Assembly (NCBI GenBank): GCA_020744225.1
Contig: JAGMWG010000015.1
Span: 868,001-932,000 of the forward strand
DNA from: Paraphoma chrysanthemicola
Taxonomy: Eukaryota > Ascomycota > Dothideomycetes > Pleosporales > Phaeosphaeriaceae
Direction of reading: 5' to 3'
Length of the DNA stretch: 64,000 bases
Shown here: piece by piece, positions 21,133 to 33,974 of the stretch
How the letters are laid out: each line of letters begins with the position of its first letter
How positions within the stretch are numbered: the first letter of the stretch is position 1
Program-made: the position numbers and the translations under genes
Notes under the pieces: model-generated
Told to the model about the DNA's origin: nothing
Databases searched by the model: none
The model's input: the letters and a program-made list of their open reading frames with translations, nothing else

Positions 21133-22031
21133 AGTGTAGACCGTTTCGAGTTGACCAAAGGGTATTGCGTAGACGGTGGGTGGAGGTTGTTAAAGTCGCG
21201 GAGCCACTTTAACGTAGAGGGGTGGTGTTTGCAGGGCGTTTGAGGGATTCTGGCAGGTAAAGGCGTGAGCAAATGGCGTGACGGAACTTGTAATGTCTCT
21301 CAGGAGTTCCGTGTACTTTGAGCTCTGCTTCATTTCAGGCCGGTCGCTCAGGGCACGGCCTTACTTTGCTTCCAGAGCCAGGACTGGGGGTCGTTCTTAC
21401 CTGTTTAACTAGCTGTGGGACAGCTGAGATGGCTCTGAGGTGCAATTGTTGTAGGGACGACTGCTAGGAGTGCAGAAGTCGTGTGAAGCGTGCGGTGACG
21501 GTGGATGGGAGCTGTTCGTGTCCAGAAGGCCCTCGAAGGTCCGACATCCCTACATTTTAGTGGGGCTCCTAGCTTAGCTCGCTTACCTATGCGCATTCCC
21601 GTGGTGCACCCCAGCCCTGCGTCGACTATCTCCACTCTACACCGTGGTTCATCATCTGCACTTCTCAAAGCTTCTCTGCGACCCCGCACCCGGTGCACTG
21701 TTCTGGAAATCGTAAGGCCGCAATGTGAACAATCAGCTAGTGAAGCAACCCATTGGCCCCAACACTAATTCAACGTACCGAGGACTGCTAAAGTCGTTCC
21801 ATGGCTCCACCTACAGTTTTACCTCACGACGATATTTCTGGTTTATTTTGTTGATTTGTGCTGAAATTGACTTTTCCTCTGAGAGATTCTCTCGCCCCAA
21901 TTGAGCATGGCCTTCTAAAGCTATCGAGGCTGTGCATCTGTGGACTAGCCAGGCGGAATTGAGCTACACTACTCGACCATGTGTCCCCTGCCATTGTGAA
22001 AGTCGTCTGTTGATGAACGACCCCTTTTTCG
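21133..22031. other. intergenic region, vigilin upstream side
   Basis: 899 bp between vigilin and the dehydrogenase gene. It should hold the vigilin promoter and the dehydrogenase 3' UTR. Short open frames on both strands show no protein-like features. Confidence 0.5.
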
Positions 22032-23276
22032 CTACTCAGTTACTTTGATAACGATCTTACCATGGAACTTGCCCGATTCCAGAAGCGCATAAGCGTCTTT
22101 GGCCTCAGCAAACGCGAACAGGCGATCGAAAACCAGCGTGTCGAACTGAACCTTTTTCTCCTCAATGTGACGATTCATGTCGGCAAATTGTGCTTTCGAC
22201 CCAATGCCAATGCCCCTATAATCTTCAATCAGATTCCACACCGAGCATATTCTTGCGAGACGAGGGCGTTGACTTACTTCACTTTGGCATTCTTCTGCAT
22301 CAAACGCATGATGTCGGTTGGCGCCCAGCTGCCATCAAAGCCGCTCAAAAAGCCTATCAGAGACACAGTTCCACCTCTCTCGCAAAGAAAGCCAATATCG
22401 TCTATAAGTGAGGCCGGTCCGGTGTTGTTGACCACGAAATCAACACCTCGTCCATTTGTGAGACGCTTGATTTCAGCGCCCTGGTCGTCCACGGTTTTGT
22501 AGTTGAGTCCAGCGATTTCCGGACTTAGCTTCTTGATTGCCTCCAACTTCTCGTCCGAAGATGATGTAATGATGGGACGAATGCCCACTGACAAGCAGAG
22601 GAGAAGTGCGCACATGCTCACACCACCCGTGCCTAATCACATGTAGTCAGCTTCTCATATTCTGTTCTGGTCGTGGGCGAATACCTTGCAGTAAAGCTGA
22701 AGCGTTCTTTGGAACATACTTCAAGTCGTCCAGCGCATTCCAAGCCGTAAGCGCAGCACACGCCAACGTGGAACCCTGACCTAGTATCAGCGCTCAAGAA
22801 CACCGCTGTGCTCGACAAATGCTCTCACTTACCTCTTCCCACGACAGGTTCGCCGGCAAACGCACCAAATGCTTGTCTTGTACCAATGCATACTCCCGCA
22901 AGACTCCAGGTACATTCACACCAACAGCCTCTGCATGCCCGTCATCGTCCGGCTCGAATTTGCCAATCCCACAAATTGGCGCCACACGATCTCCAACAGC
23001 AAAACGCTGCACTGCAGATCCTATTGCGACGACTTCGGCGGCCGCATCGGAACATGGAATCCCGCCGCTTTCAAGAGGCACGGGATACGTCCCAATAAGC
23101 ATTGCGTGCTCGCGGTAGTTGAGCGAGACAGCGTGGATTTTAATTACAACATCATTGGGTTGTAGGGTGTCGGGGAGGGGCTCGTTGCCAGTGCGGTTGA
23201 GAGTGAGTCGTTGCTCTTTCGAAGCTTTTGTGCCTGGGCTACGGCGCCAGGCGGAGTAAGTGGATGGATAGGCCAT
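22032..23276 (-). CDS. medium-chain dehydrogenase/reductase (zinc-type alcohol dehydrogenase-like)
   Basis: NAD(P)-dependent oxidoreductase of the MDR superfamily; substrate unknown. Four exons: 23276-22833, 22775-22685, 22632-22278 and 22215-22032, giving 357 residues, a normal length. All introns (53-62 nt) have clear GT donors (GTAAGT twice) and AG acceptors, and the frame is continuous. The GroES-like domain has VSLNYREHAMLIG, GIPCSDAAAEVVAIG and VGDRVAPI. The nucleotide-binding motif is created exactly across the second intron: Q then GTGGVSMCALLL. The Cys/His set of catalytic zinc-binding ADHs is not complete (SLNYREH where zinc enzymes have CHTD), so a quinone-reductase-like, zinc-independent enzyme is more likely. 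No pathway partners are adjacent. Confidence 0.85.
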
Positions 23277-25777
23277 GGTGTTTAGCAGTGGAAATTGATT
23301 CTTATGTGGAATGCAGCGAGTTGGAAATGGTGGGGTGCAGGCTTCTCATATAAAGCAAGCGGCGAAGCATTGACTACCGTAGTGTGCAGAATCTTGCATT
23401 GTCGTCCATCACTTTGCTGATGCAACGTGCAAGGAGCTAGAATACCAAAGGCTGGACTACGTGTTGATCGTCAACCTGGCTCATATTCTCACAGATCCGG
23501 TCGTAACAGCTAACCCATACCGAAATACGTAACAGCCGCTTGTGACGCAAAGGACTGGGCACATGCAGATTATGACATATCATTGCGCATCTAGAGGGTT
23601 TTGACGCTTGCAGCTTGGGGTGTGCGGATGTTCGTCCGGTGTTTCTGCACAATTAGTCACCCCGCAAACCCTCAACACAGAATGTGCGAAACTTAGTAAG
23701 CCGAAAAGGCTCTCCTTGCGCTAAAAGGACTACGCAACGTCACCGAAGAGAAGCGAAGCCCCCCCTTTACTTCCTACTAGCGAGCAATGTTTGCTCTTAT
23801 GCCTCAAGAATATTTCGAACACACTCGATGCGTTTCGGCTCAAACGAGCACCATAGTCGGGTTGACAGCATCCGGTTTTGTAGTGGACATCCGAAGCCTC
23901 GAGACTCGCCGCCGTGATCACCGCCCGACGGCTACTTACTGATTGACTGAAAGTATGCCTTATTTCTTTTCATTGCCTATGCGCACAGGGATCTGAAGAC
24001 TCGTTGTAATGGGCCAAGCCAGGGGCACGCTCGGTGTCTTCGAGGAGGACACGATGCTGTAATACTGCCTGATCATTTTCACGCGCAACCCTTCGCGAAG
24101 TCAAGCCTCGACAGCTGTGGGCATCAGTCTTCCGACTCAATTCGGTACAGATCCGCGGTTCCTGCCAGCCATTTGTGAAGCAGGGCTGCATCTTCGACTT
24201 GGCGGCATCCGATATCCGAGTGTGTGACGTCTTCTTGTCGAAGCACTTTTGATGCAGTGAAACTTTGCGCATTGTGTGGTTTCACTAGCTTGAGTAACCC
24301 GAGAGTCTGTCCAGGCTCACGTAGACTAAAAGATCGGCAGTCTAGTCTAGTATCGTAGATGGCTTTGTTCCGTCGCGTTCCTGACGCCGATCAGCGACAT
24401 AATTTCCAGCACGACGGTTCACGGAGCATGTCGTGGTGCATCCGTAGCGCGTGGAGTGGCCGTTGCCGCGCGAGAGGGATCATGCTAGTCGCGGATACTA
24501 GCCTGGAACTTTACCGTCATGGTAACGAGAGATCCGAAGATGTGAAGCAATCGGCCCAGCATTCCACAAGTAATCTTCACGCGGCGACGTTGGATTGCTG
24601 GCAATGCTGTGTTCTACAAGACGGGAGTTGGCCGCGTCGTTGACGTGGGCGATCGTATTCGAGATGAGCTGCCGTTTCTCGTGGGATTTCATGTGAACGC
24701 GGTGCGACTGTGGCATGCATTGGGCATCTACGGGCGTTTGCATAGCGTGTTTCAGGTTGGCGAACGTTGAAGTCTCGCGGCGGTTCCTGTCGTGCCTTGC
24801 AGGAGGCTTGCCGCTTCGTGGTGCTCGAGAAGCTTCAAGTGGACGACTTCGGCCCATTGCGGTCCGATGGAGGTTGTGGCGGGGTCGAAGATGGAAAGCG
24901 GGAGAGAAGCGTTTTCAACATATCGCGAATGTTCTCCGGCTTTCGAAACGCGACTGCAATGCTCGTCGCAAATAACAGAGTGACAAGTGACGACCGTGCA
25001 GCTGCCGTGTTTGTGTTGAAAAGTGTTGTGGTCGTGGGGGCAAGCATGTGAAATACGAGAGAGCCTCATTCCAAACAGGAAACCGCGAGCCACCAAGCCC
25101 AAACGAGAGAGTCACAGGGCCCAATTGTCTGAGAGCATTTGGACCGTCATGGAAGAAGTGGTCAGACTTGACCATGGCTTCGAAGCGCAGTACTATGCGA
25201 AACAACAGAGTTTCGTCGACGCGCTGCAGCAATGGTCGACTAGACGTTGGTATCAAGGCCAGCCAGGATGATTGGCTGCAGGCGGTGTCAAAACGCAAGT
25301 CGCAGGGCGCTTCTGCTGTCAGCGCAACGGCGTGCAGTGTACCTAGGTAGTCTAATGGAATTACAATGACGTTGTTGACGACTACAGCTCGGATCGGTCT
25401 GTCGAGATTAAGGAGACAAACTGTAGCTCATAGCCTGAAACATTTTCCCTACACCCTTGGCATTGGGAGATTGAGGTCGTTAACCAGAGTGCCCTGGCCA
25501 AAGTCCGTGCGAGCAAGATCGATTCTTTTGCTTGTGCTGCTGCGGATTCAATGCCATCATTCCGTGCCCGTCTCGCTGTCGCTGTCGCCATTTCTTTCAT
25601 CGTGTTCCGGCTCAGCTGTCGTCCTCCTCGCGTCTCCTGCTGCGTCGTCTAGCTGCCAGCCCTGTCGCGCCGTTGCAATCACGGTAATCCTACCCCCACC
25701 TGCAGCTGGTACGCACGTTAGCCGGGCGTGCGACGTGGGAACGAGTGGCTGTGAGACTTCGCCAGCTGTAAACCACT
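23277..25777. other. long intergenic region with no well-supported gene
   Basis: 2.5 kb between divergent genes. It holds the promoters of the dehydrogenase and STE20. Open frames are short; only the pair at 24498-25047 on the minus strand looks protein-like. The last 200 bp before STE20 are pyrimidine-rich. No transposon ends, tRNA or long repeat were recognised. Confidence 0.5.
24498..25047 (-). CDS. doubtful hypothetical protein (two overlapping frames)
   Basis: A frame from 25047 encodes 70 residues with a hydrophobic segment (SSLVTLLFATSIAVAF) followed by a Pro/Ser-rich end. It stops near 24835, where a second frame (24857-24498, 119 codons) continues with protein-like composition (NTIAHVNDAANSRLVEHS). 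No GT-AG intron of normal size connects them, so if this is one gene it carries a frameshift. No family is recognised. Confidence 0.22.
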
Positions 25778-28548
25778 ATGGAGGAACAGAGGACTGCGCG
25801 CAGACTGAAAAAGGGCCCTCCCCCGGTGGCCTATCTGAACAGCCAAAAGGGAACCAACCTCTTGCGCAGGTCGCCATCAGCGCCAGGTCGCCCGTTCTCC
25901 AACCAGAGTCTTGGCGCAGCTGCTGGGCCAACTTCGTCTCAAGCTTCAACCTCACCGAACCCGCTCCTCCGCCGCTCGCCCTCGCTGCTGAACCCCGTCC
26001 ACGAGCAGCACGCCGCGAGCACCGACTACGCCACCTCGGCATCGCAGTTTGCGCTCCCGCCCGCATCGGTCGGCGCGCCCTTCACGGCGACCACTGTCGA
26101 GGCCGCGCTTGCCAACAGCCACGCTGGGCCACGTCGTCCTGCTGGCCCACAGCACGCCTACACGGACCAGCCCACCAAGTACCGCTCGCCCAAGCTCCGC
26201 CAGTCGTCGTCCTTCACCGCGCTCGCCCGCAACAAGATGGATACCCCGCCAGGCACCAAGAGCCCGCGCACCAACACCAACCGCTACAGCGATGACACCA
26301 GCGAGGCGTCCAAGAAGCGCCATTCAGGCGGCGGCAAGAAGAAGGGCACCTTCTCTTCCTTCATGAGCAATCTCGTGAGCTCGCCGCGCCGACCGACTAT
26401 CTCCACGCCCACCAATCCCATGCACGTTACCCATGTCAGCATTGACAACGAGACGGGCGAGTTCACGGTACGTGGCACGCTGGCACGGCTACACAGTTTC
26501 CCCGACTGTGCACGCACGTGCTCTCTGCAGTTCCATCTCAACAGCGCTTGCCCCGCCATGCTGGCTTTGGTCTGCGTTCGCTTGCTAACAGTACCCAGGG
26601 CCTTCCCAAGGAGTGGCAGCGCATGCTGACCAGCAACGGCATCACCGAGCAGGAACAGCAGCAGCATCCACAGGCCGCTGTCGATGTCGTGAACTTTTAC
26701 AAGGACAATGCCGAAAAGGGCGAGGACGACGCCGTGTGGGACAAAATGGGTGCGGCTCATCCGAGCTATGGCTACCAGCAACCAAATCTCGCGCCTGGGT
26801 ATGGATCGGTACAGCCCCTCCTCAGCCCGCCGCAGAGCCCACGGTTCCCACGCAACGGCGAAGACAGTTTCGAGAATCCCCGTGCACCACCTCCGATTCC
26901 GCGCAGTCTGACCTCGCCCGCTCCCAACTCTCCACAGGTCAATGGTACCTCGCTTGTGCCAAATCGACCTGCACCACGGCCTCCGGGCGCATCCCAAGGC
27001 ACTGGCAACATTGTGCCCAGTCGACAAGCGCCTCCCGTGCCGAGTCCAATCGTAACGCAACAGCCTGCGTATCGACAGGACAACGAGTATCCCCAAGTAG
27101 CGTACGCTCCTCCGATCATTACAGATAGCCCAGTCGGCGCCTCGTCAGCTCCCCGGAGCCGAGCAAACACCACTGGCGGTACTCCTCCGCGCTTCGATTC
27201 TCCTTCCAGTGCTACCGCACATTCTCCGGCGCACCAGTATCAAATGCAACAACAACAAGCTGTCCATGCTGCGCAGCAGGCAATGGCCGCAAAGCAACCG
27301 CCTGTCCTGAGCAGAAGCGTTAGTGCGAGGACGCCGCAACCTGCTCATCTCATGCCCGCCGTTCCTGCGCCATCGCAGCCCTCGCCTCAGCAGCAATTTG
27401 CTATGCAATCAGACCCGCAGAACATTCCTCTACCATCGCAACAAGCTCGCGTAGGACCAGCCCCGCGAGCACGACAGCGGCCTCGTCAGAGCCAAGGCAC
27501 CGATATTGTTGCCAAGCTCAACGCCATTTGCACCAATGCGGACCCGACACTGAAATACAAACAATTCAACAAGATTGGTCAAGGTGCTTCTGGCGGCGTC
27601 TTCACTGCTTACGAAGTGGGCTCTAACAAATGTGTTGCCATCAAGCAAATGAACCTAGAGCAGCAGCCCAAGAAGGATCTGATCATCAACGAAATCCTCG
27701 TCATGAAAGACAGCAAGCACAAAAACATTGTGAACTTCATGGACAGCTTCCTCGTAAAAGGTGACTTGTGGGTTGTCATGGAGTATATGGAGGGCGGCAG
27801 TCTGACAGACGTGGTCACGTTCAACATCATGTCCGAAGGTCAAATCGCCGCTGTATGCAGAGAAGTGAGTTCAATTTGGCAAAGTACCAGTGAAGAGGCT
27901 AACATTCTAGGTTCTCCACGGCTTGCAGCACCTCCACTCGAAAGGCGTAATTCATCGAGACATCAAGTCAGACAACATCTTACTCTCCTTGGAAGGCAAC
28001 ATCAAGCTTAGTAAGTGACCTGTAGCATGCGAAGGACTTCGCTAACAAATTTGACAGCCGATTTCGGCTTCTGCGCGCAAATTAACGAAAGTCAGAACAA
28101 GCGGACGACCATGGTCGGCACTCCGTACTGGATGGCGCCCGAGGTCGTGACCCGGAAGGAATATGGTCGCAAGGTCGACATTTGGTCCCTGGGCATCATG
28201 GCCATCGAAATGATTGAAGGCGAGCCACCTTACCTCAACGAAAGCCCACTTCGCGCACTTTGGCTCATTGCCACGAACGGAACCCCCGCTATCAAGGAGG
28301 AGCATGCTTTGTCGCCAGTGTTCCGCGACTTTTTAGCTTTCTCGCTCAAAGTAGACCCAGACAAGCGTGCTAGTGCTCATGATTTGCTAGTGGTAAGCTT
28401 CGCCATATACAACCATCATAACGATCCGCTAATTCATGTCTAGCATCCTTTCATCAACACTGCTGAGTCATTGGGCACACTATCACCTCTCGTCGTATCA
28501 GCAAGAAAGGCAAGAGCAGAAGAACGGCGAAAGAAGGGTAGTGCGTGA
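25778..28548 (+). CDS. STE20: STE20-type p21-activated protein kinase (PAK)
   Basis: Cdc42/Rac-activated Ser/Thr kinase that feeds MAPK signalling and polarity. Five exons: 25778-26467, 26599-27864, 27911-28010, 28058-28392, 28444-28548; 831 residues. The CRIB domain (ISTPTNPMHVTHV...TGEFT then GLPKEWQRML) is split by intron 1. A Pro/Gln-rich linker leads to the kinase domain starting near residue 552 with GQGASGG, AIKQMN, HRDIKSDN, TDFGFC, VGTPYWMAPE and EMIEGEPPY. No PH domain is present, which favours STE20 over CLA4. The tail LSPLVVSARKARAEER also resembles STE20. The residue before HPF at the fourth junction is Val, slightly unusual, but the donor and acceptor are the only in-frame pair. 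Confidence 0.93.
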
Positions 28549-30386
28549 TGATTTCTCTACTCCGTTTCTGGGATGTCTCTCATCGTAGAAACGTAGGATT
28601 GAGCCCAACGCGAAGTCGTGGCATCGACTCCATGGACCCGACCACGGAGTCATACGCTGAGTGGTACTGCAAGACATAAGAGCTTGTAGGTCCCTGCACC
28701 ACAGGGGAGGACGCCTCCTTGAAGGCGTCATGACCGTAGTGCAAAAGGTCTCGTTGTTGGTTTGAACACATCGTTCGAGCCAAGGTCCGGAAAGACAGGC
28801 AGAGGCCAAGAAGAAACCCTCAGACATCCACGAGAAAATCTCGTCCAAACCAGCACATATTGGTAGTCACATCGGCTTCGAGCGGACTAGTCGTCGCCAA
28901 TTGGAGCAAACGCACCCAATACCTACACGCGTCCAACGAACATGGGTTTAGAAATTCTCGTCTTCTCAACGATTTCATCAGGCGCGAGGAAGAATTCCTC
29001 CATCAGCAGCTGACACTTATATCCCTTCTCATTTCATGCTCCAGGTTGATCGATGGGCGCGACAGACTGGCGCAATGGTGCCACCACATTTTGTTCGATT
29101 CTCGTATCTATAAGACATGGGCGGATCTATGATTTCAACCAGCATTACGGCATACAGAAAAGTCGACTTGCAATATAACGTTCAAAGTGGACATGTCGTT
29201 TGGCTGATTAAAAGCAAGCTCCAGCCACACAGTGAACACAGTGACTACTTGATGCAACGTGCGAATTTGCGTGAGCAAGTGTCCAAAGGAGCAAGATCAT
29301 CGACAAGCCTAGAACAAGCTTTGTAAGCGCTGGCGATCTACCGCAACGTCGAACTGGGCGTCGCAGCTAATTTAAAAGAAGTTCTGGGGGGGCTCACGTG
29401 CGTGGAGCGTGCGCGGGTAGGTTTGTGGCGTCGGTGCTATCTCGTTGAACAAATAAAACTCTAAGGTCATAGCCTGCAGGGAAGAATTGTAATAGCACTC
29501 AAGGCGAGTACCTAGATCAGCCTAAGCACAGCAAGATGACGTGAGGGACGCCAGACGCACAGCATCCCAACCTTTCAAAGTTTACCAATGGGCTCAATTC
29601 GGTCAGTGAGAATGAAGGTTCTTTCTATGCATGGTACAAATAGTGCCAAAGCACGAGCTTCGCACCAACAACATTCTGATAACTCTGTGTGGGCGACCAG
29701 GATTGCTTGTGATCCTCATGTGGCCTTGAGGTTAGGCAATGATCTACTATGGTCCATAGCCCATCGTGGTGGGCGTTTGTGCATTCGATCTGGAGAACAG
29801 ATGCCTGGTCTTCGCGATCAGACTTTGGTGGTGCAATGGCACGTTGCGAGTAGTCGGTGAAAAATGACCGACCTAAACATCCTCATCTAGTCAGCGCCCC
29901 TTCGCTCATATATAAGCAAGGTAACGCCGTGTTGCGATCTGCTCACCTTTCGATCAGCCTACACTGCTACACCTTGAGATACTTAGGTTAACTATAAAGA
30001 AGAGTAAGGCAGGGACTAGACGGTTTTGAGGCTTCGTGCCGAGCTTATTCTTCAATGCAGCACAGGTAGAACTAGTTGTTATATTTGGTTATGGAGCCAT
30101 TGTCGCTGACCAGCTCAGTCACAGCTCATGTAGAGGGTGCCTCGTCTCTATGGAAGGCCTGTGATATGCCTACCTCCGCTTCAAGCTGCATGCGAGTGTG
30201 GCTCCTCGCAGGCCGCAGTAATTTGAACCGACGAATTTGTTCAACGCAAACCGAAAGCGAGGCTAACGAACATCGGAAGAAGATATCGGATATTTCTCTA
30301 AACCCAGTACCGTTCGTATCTACCGTGTGAGCACTGAGTATCATTTCTAGGAATAGGCGCTGCAGTATCTAGACATATATCTCCTC
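28549..30386. other. long intergenic region, nothing recognised
   Basis: 1.8 kb of convergent 3' flank between STE20 and the first gene of the fucose cluster. A short inverted repeat (GACGCCT and AGGCGTC around a 6-nt loop) lies at 28710-28729. Open frames on both strands are short and not protein-like. Confidence 0.5.
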
Positions 30387-31853
30387 TCAGAGCTTTGCGA
30401 TTTGTTTCCTTGGCTGTGTTTTTTTTAGCTCTTGGATCACCCGATCCAGGAGTTTGCGAATGTTGTAGGACTTAAGGCCAATGGTCTGGTTTTCGAGGCG
30501 CTCTTGACACCAGTAATCCACGACTTTGACCTAACATAACAAGATCAGCATCGCCTCATATGTTTGTTGTGATATTGTACCAACCGCTTCACGTGTGCAT
30601 GGAATTTCAGGAACACATTTGCCACCAGCAAGCCACGCTGCAAGCGGTTCAGGACGAATCCTGCAAAAGCGATCAATGGTCTCGTCGTAACTCGTGGGAT
30701 CAAGTTCCGTAATGTTGTGTATTCCACACATCTGAAACAAAAGCAGTTGCTGCCACAGCTGTTCGCGGGCGTATAAGGGAGAGTATAGCCGCCGGAGAGA
30801 CGGATGCCGATCGCCGGCGATGATTTCCAGTATCGGTTCATCATAGCAGAACACGTTAACGCCTTGAAATGCTGCAACGTCGAGCGAGCCTGTACGCGGT
30901 CCTACGACGCCAAATATCTCTTTTGTGTTGTAGATCTTTGCCCACAGCCGTGCGAGATACGCCTTGTCGACAAACTCGTCGGTGTCCCGCACGTTGAACA
31001 GATCGAAGTCATCGGGCGCCAATTCTTCTTTGCTTAGACCGACAGCAACACGTATGGTTACGAGTCCTTTAGAGAAAGCTGCCTGTTGTATTTGCTCTGT
31101 CACTGCCGTAGTTGAGTCTTGCCGGAAATTGACGGTGCCTTTGCGGTACATGATCAAGACGGCACGGCTATCGGGGAGATTATGCTTGGTTCTTGCGGCA
31201 GATACTAAGCGCAATAAATCGTACAATTTCTTCTCGGCATGTCTTTCGAAAGACTGTGTTACATCAGCAGGTCCGGAGAGGTAGCGACGAACAAGGGCAA
31301 ACCTCTGCTGTCGCTCCGCTTCAGTCAAATCCAAGTGAATATAGTTTGCAACTATAGTCGTCATTCTGTGGAGCGACAGCATGGCAGCAACAGGGGCAAT
31401 GGGGACGATCGGAGTTGTTTTGTTAATCATGCTTAAAGGTGGTGTTTGCGACCAGAGTTGCTGCCAGTCCGAACCCGCTACCGCAGCCTGCTGATTCAAA
31501 GCACACTCATACTGCTTTGGGGATACGCGATCCATTGCAGCTAGCAGTTTGTCTTCGTAACTGATATGTGTATCCTTTTGGCCAGTGCCGATGTCGAACT
31601 TGACAAGCAAGCAATGCATCCCAATGTGCCGGAAATATTCGAATAGCAGACGTAGGCGATCGAATTTGATGTAACGAGTCTCGCCACGAACATCTGCTCC
31701 GATCAAGCAGAATAGCTTGATATCTGTGAGGGCTTTGCCCTGATTGCAGACAATGTGAGCTGTAGCGATGTGCCAGAAGTCTCCCCCACCCGCGCAAGGG
31801 GCTGCGCAGCCTGATGCAGCCAGACGGCTAGCACCGCTGATGACGTTTTCCAT
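30387..31853 (-). CDS. unrecognised protein with GPRTGSLD motif; candidate sugar-transfer enzyme
   Basis: No family recognised with certainty. Exon 1 is 31853-30585, a 54-nt intron is 30584-30531 (GTTGGT donor, GCTGAT branch point, TTAG acceptor), and exon 2 is 30530-30387: 470 residues. The intron is a multiple of three but ends in an in-frame TAG, so reading through it truncates the protein. The start is taken at the first ATG of the frame. The C-terminal half has alternating hydrophobic strands and helices: VLIMYRKGTVNF, LVTIRVAVGL, FDLFNVRDTDEF and FGVVGPRTGSLDVAAFQGVNVF. The last has the shape of a nucleotide-sugar-binding loop in GT-B-like enzymes; this is inference. It lacks a signal peptide. 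It lies 276 bp downstream of the sugar transporter on the same strand, beside GDP-fucose synthesis genes. Confidence 0.7.
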
Positions 31854-32129
31854 TCCGAACGCGATCAAAATGGTAGGAATTGGTTAAAGTCCGCGGAAGA
31901 GGGCACTAGACTCTGTGAACAAGTTCAAATGAGCATTAATCATTGTATTTTGTGTGCTTGAGGCTATTGTCATTCAGGATGCGCCTAGTGTGCTATCAGA
32001 GTCGTACAGTATGACTGCAGCAACCCCGCACGCAGGCAATATCGGTCTTTATCGTAGGCCCCACACTCTAACCGTATTTGTTAAACTGCAGACCGGCTCG
32101 GAGTGAGATAGAACGATATTCTTGGCTTC

Positions 32130-33974
32130 TCATTCTTCAGAGCTCTCGATTAAAGCCTCAAATTCTGGTACATTCACACCCTGTGTTGCAAAATCTCTTG
32201 CCGGAACACCTTCTTCAAATAATTGAGTGAGCTCCTTGAACGTGCGACTCTTTGTTTCAGGCACTCTCACGTATACTATAGCGTGTAAGCAAATATTCCC
32301 GTCGCCATACTAGATCGACCTACCCCACAAGATGCTTGGTACACTAGCAGCAGCAAAAATGAAAGCAACTCGGCCCTTCATATTCGCCTCGTCAGGACTA
32401 TAGACGTTAAGGTGGCTTCAGTTACCATTGGAATGTACATACTTGATCAGGAAGGGTATCAGAATCGATAGTGTGAGGTAGAAGACATTCTGAACCACGA
32501 AACCTAGCCCAACGGTCCGTGATCGTAGAATTGGAGACGAGACCTCGGAAAGAATAGTGTACGTCATGGGGCCGACAGTCCTATACTGGTTTAGTGTCGT
32601 TCTTTCCTAACAATGAAATGCTGGAACCCACAAGAAGTAGATGAAATCGTATACGCCGCAGGCTAGACTCTGAATATGGACAGGTACCATACCATCGCAA
32701 GGAATTACTTCCATCATGCCCACCACGAAAAGGCATATGGTCAGAATGCAAGTACCCAGGAAGAATGTCAATCGTCGTCCAGCTGTGTTGACAAGGAACC
32801 ACGAGACAACATTGCCAAAAATGCCGCTCAGTGACAATGCTACAGTGAGGGAGAATGAAGCCTCGGAAACAAGACCAGCAAGCTCAAAGAAGTATGGCGC
32901 ATAGCCAATCATGAACACGGGGCCGAGCAACTGCTGCACCACAAAAACCCCTGTAGCTGTTTGAAGTGAGTTGTTGTTACTTCCGCTTGAAATGCGAATG
33001 CTACTTACCAATCTCGGTCCGACGTAGATCAACTCCTCGGAAACAATCAAGAAAGTTCAAGTGTGCCTGGGAAGCCTCGTTCTTGATCATTTCTTGAATG
33101 TAGTTCAGTTCTACTTCTGGATTAGAAATACCTAGACTCTGTAGACTGCTCATAGCTTGGGGGAATCGACCCTGCCGAAGAAGCCACCACGGTGATTCTG
33201 GACAAAAGGGAAGGCCAGACAGGAGGATGATTGGAAACAGCCACTGTATGGCGAAAGGTATACGGTATGCAGCTCGGGTCGGAAAATTCCCGAAGACTTT
33301 CAACGCCACGGATGCGAGAAGGTTACCACTAGGATTCATTAGCAACTAAGCAACGTGGAGTGTGACATACCATACATAGCAATGCAGAAGTGAATAGCGG
33401 ACGTCGTGATACCCCTCAATTCAACAGGCGAAGTCTCCGCGCAGTATACCGAGCTAGTCGTTAGAAAGGCACCCAGTGCACATCCATTGACTAGCTGTTG
33501 TACGTCAACCTAGCACACCCTAATTTTAATAGGGCGTAGCTTACTTTTCCAATGACCAATGCAACACTTGATGTCGCAAAGTACTCAATAGACACAGCGA
33601 TAATGCTTACCAGACACCCTATAGCGAGTGCAGCGCGTCTCCCTAGTCGGTCAGCAATCGATCCGCACATGATTGACCCAGAGATGCCTCCGAAAGCTGC
33701 TGCGGACGAGAATGCAGCCTGCCACATCGCCGATATGACAGGCTCGTCATCTAGCACGTATCCGAAGTCATGACGAAATTGGTACGAAGCCAGCAGTATA
33801 CCTCCAATCTGATTACGCAACGTCAGACGCAAAGAGCGGGGCAACGGTATCTCGACGCCATACTTGCGAGTCGTATCCCCAGAGAATTGCGCCTGTTGCG
33901 ACAAAGGCAGCCCAACCAAGCGTCCGACAATTGGAAACGAGTGATCTCCAGGTTGCCACAGTTTCAATAGACAT
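32130..33974 (-). CDS. MFS sugar transporter (sugar porter family)
   Basis: Twelve-helix plasma-membrane sugar:H+ symporter by family. Eight exons: 33974-33864, 33808-33545, 33494-33376, 33328-33009, 32956-32632, 32580-32443, 32397-32324, 32275-32130; 498 residues with a continuous frame. Diagnostic motifs in order: GWAAFVATGAILWGYDSQ, ADRLGRR (loop 2-3), CAETSPVELRG, PESPWWLLRQGR, NTAGRR (loop 8-9), TVGPMTYTILSE, INPDEANMKGRVAF and PETKSRTFKEL. The NPDEAN block and overall layout resemble fungal maltose/alpha-glucoside-type permeases more than glucose facilitators. The substrate is unknown; the neighbours suggest a deoxyhexose or a glycan-derived sugar. It is co-directional with fucose synthase, 216 bp downstream of it. 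Confidence 0.9.

Noticed and set aside
23277..25777. Possible transposon relic in the 2.5-kb spacer
   Set aside because: No terminal repeats, target-site duplications or transposase-like translation were recognised.
28710..28729. Small hairpin (7-bp stem) 3' of STE20
   Set aside because: Too short to distinguish from chance, and no known function for such a hairpin in a fungal 3' flank.
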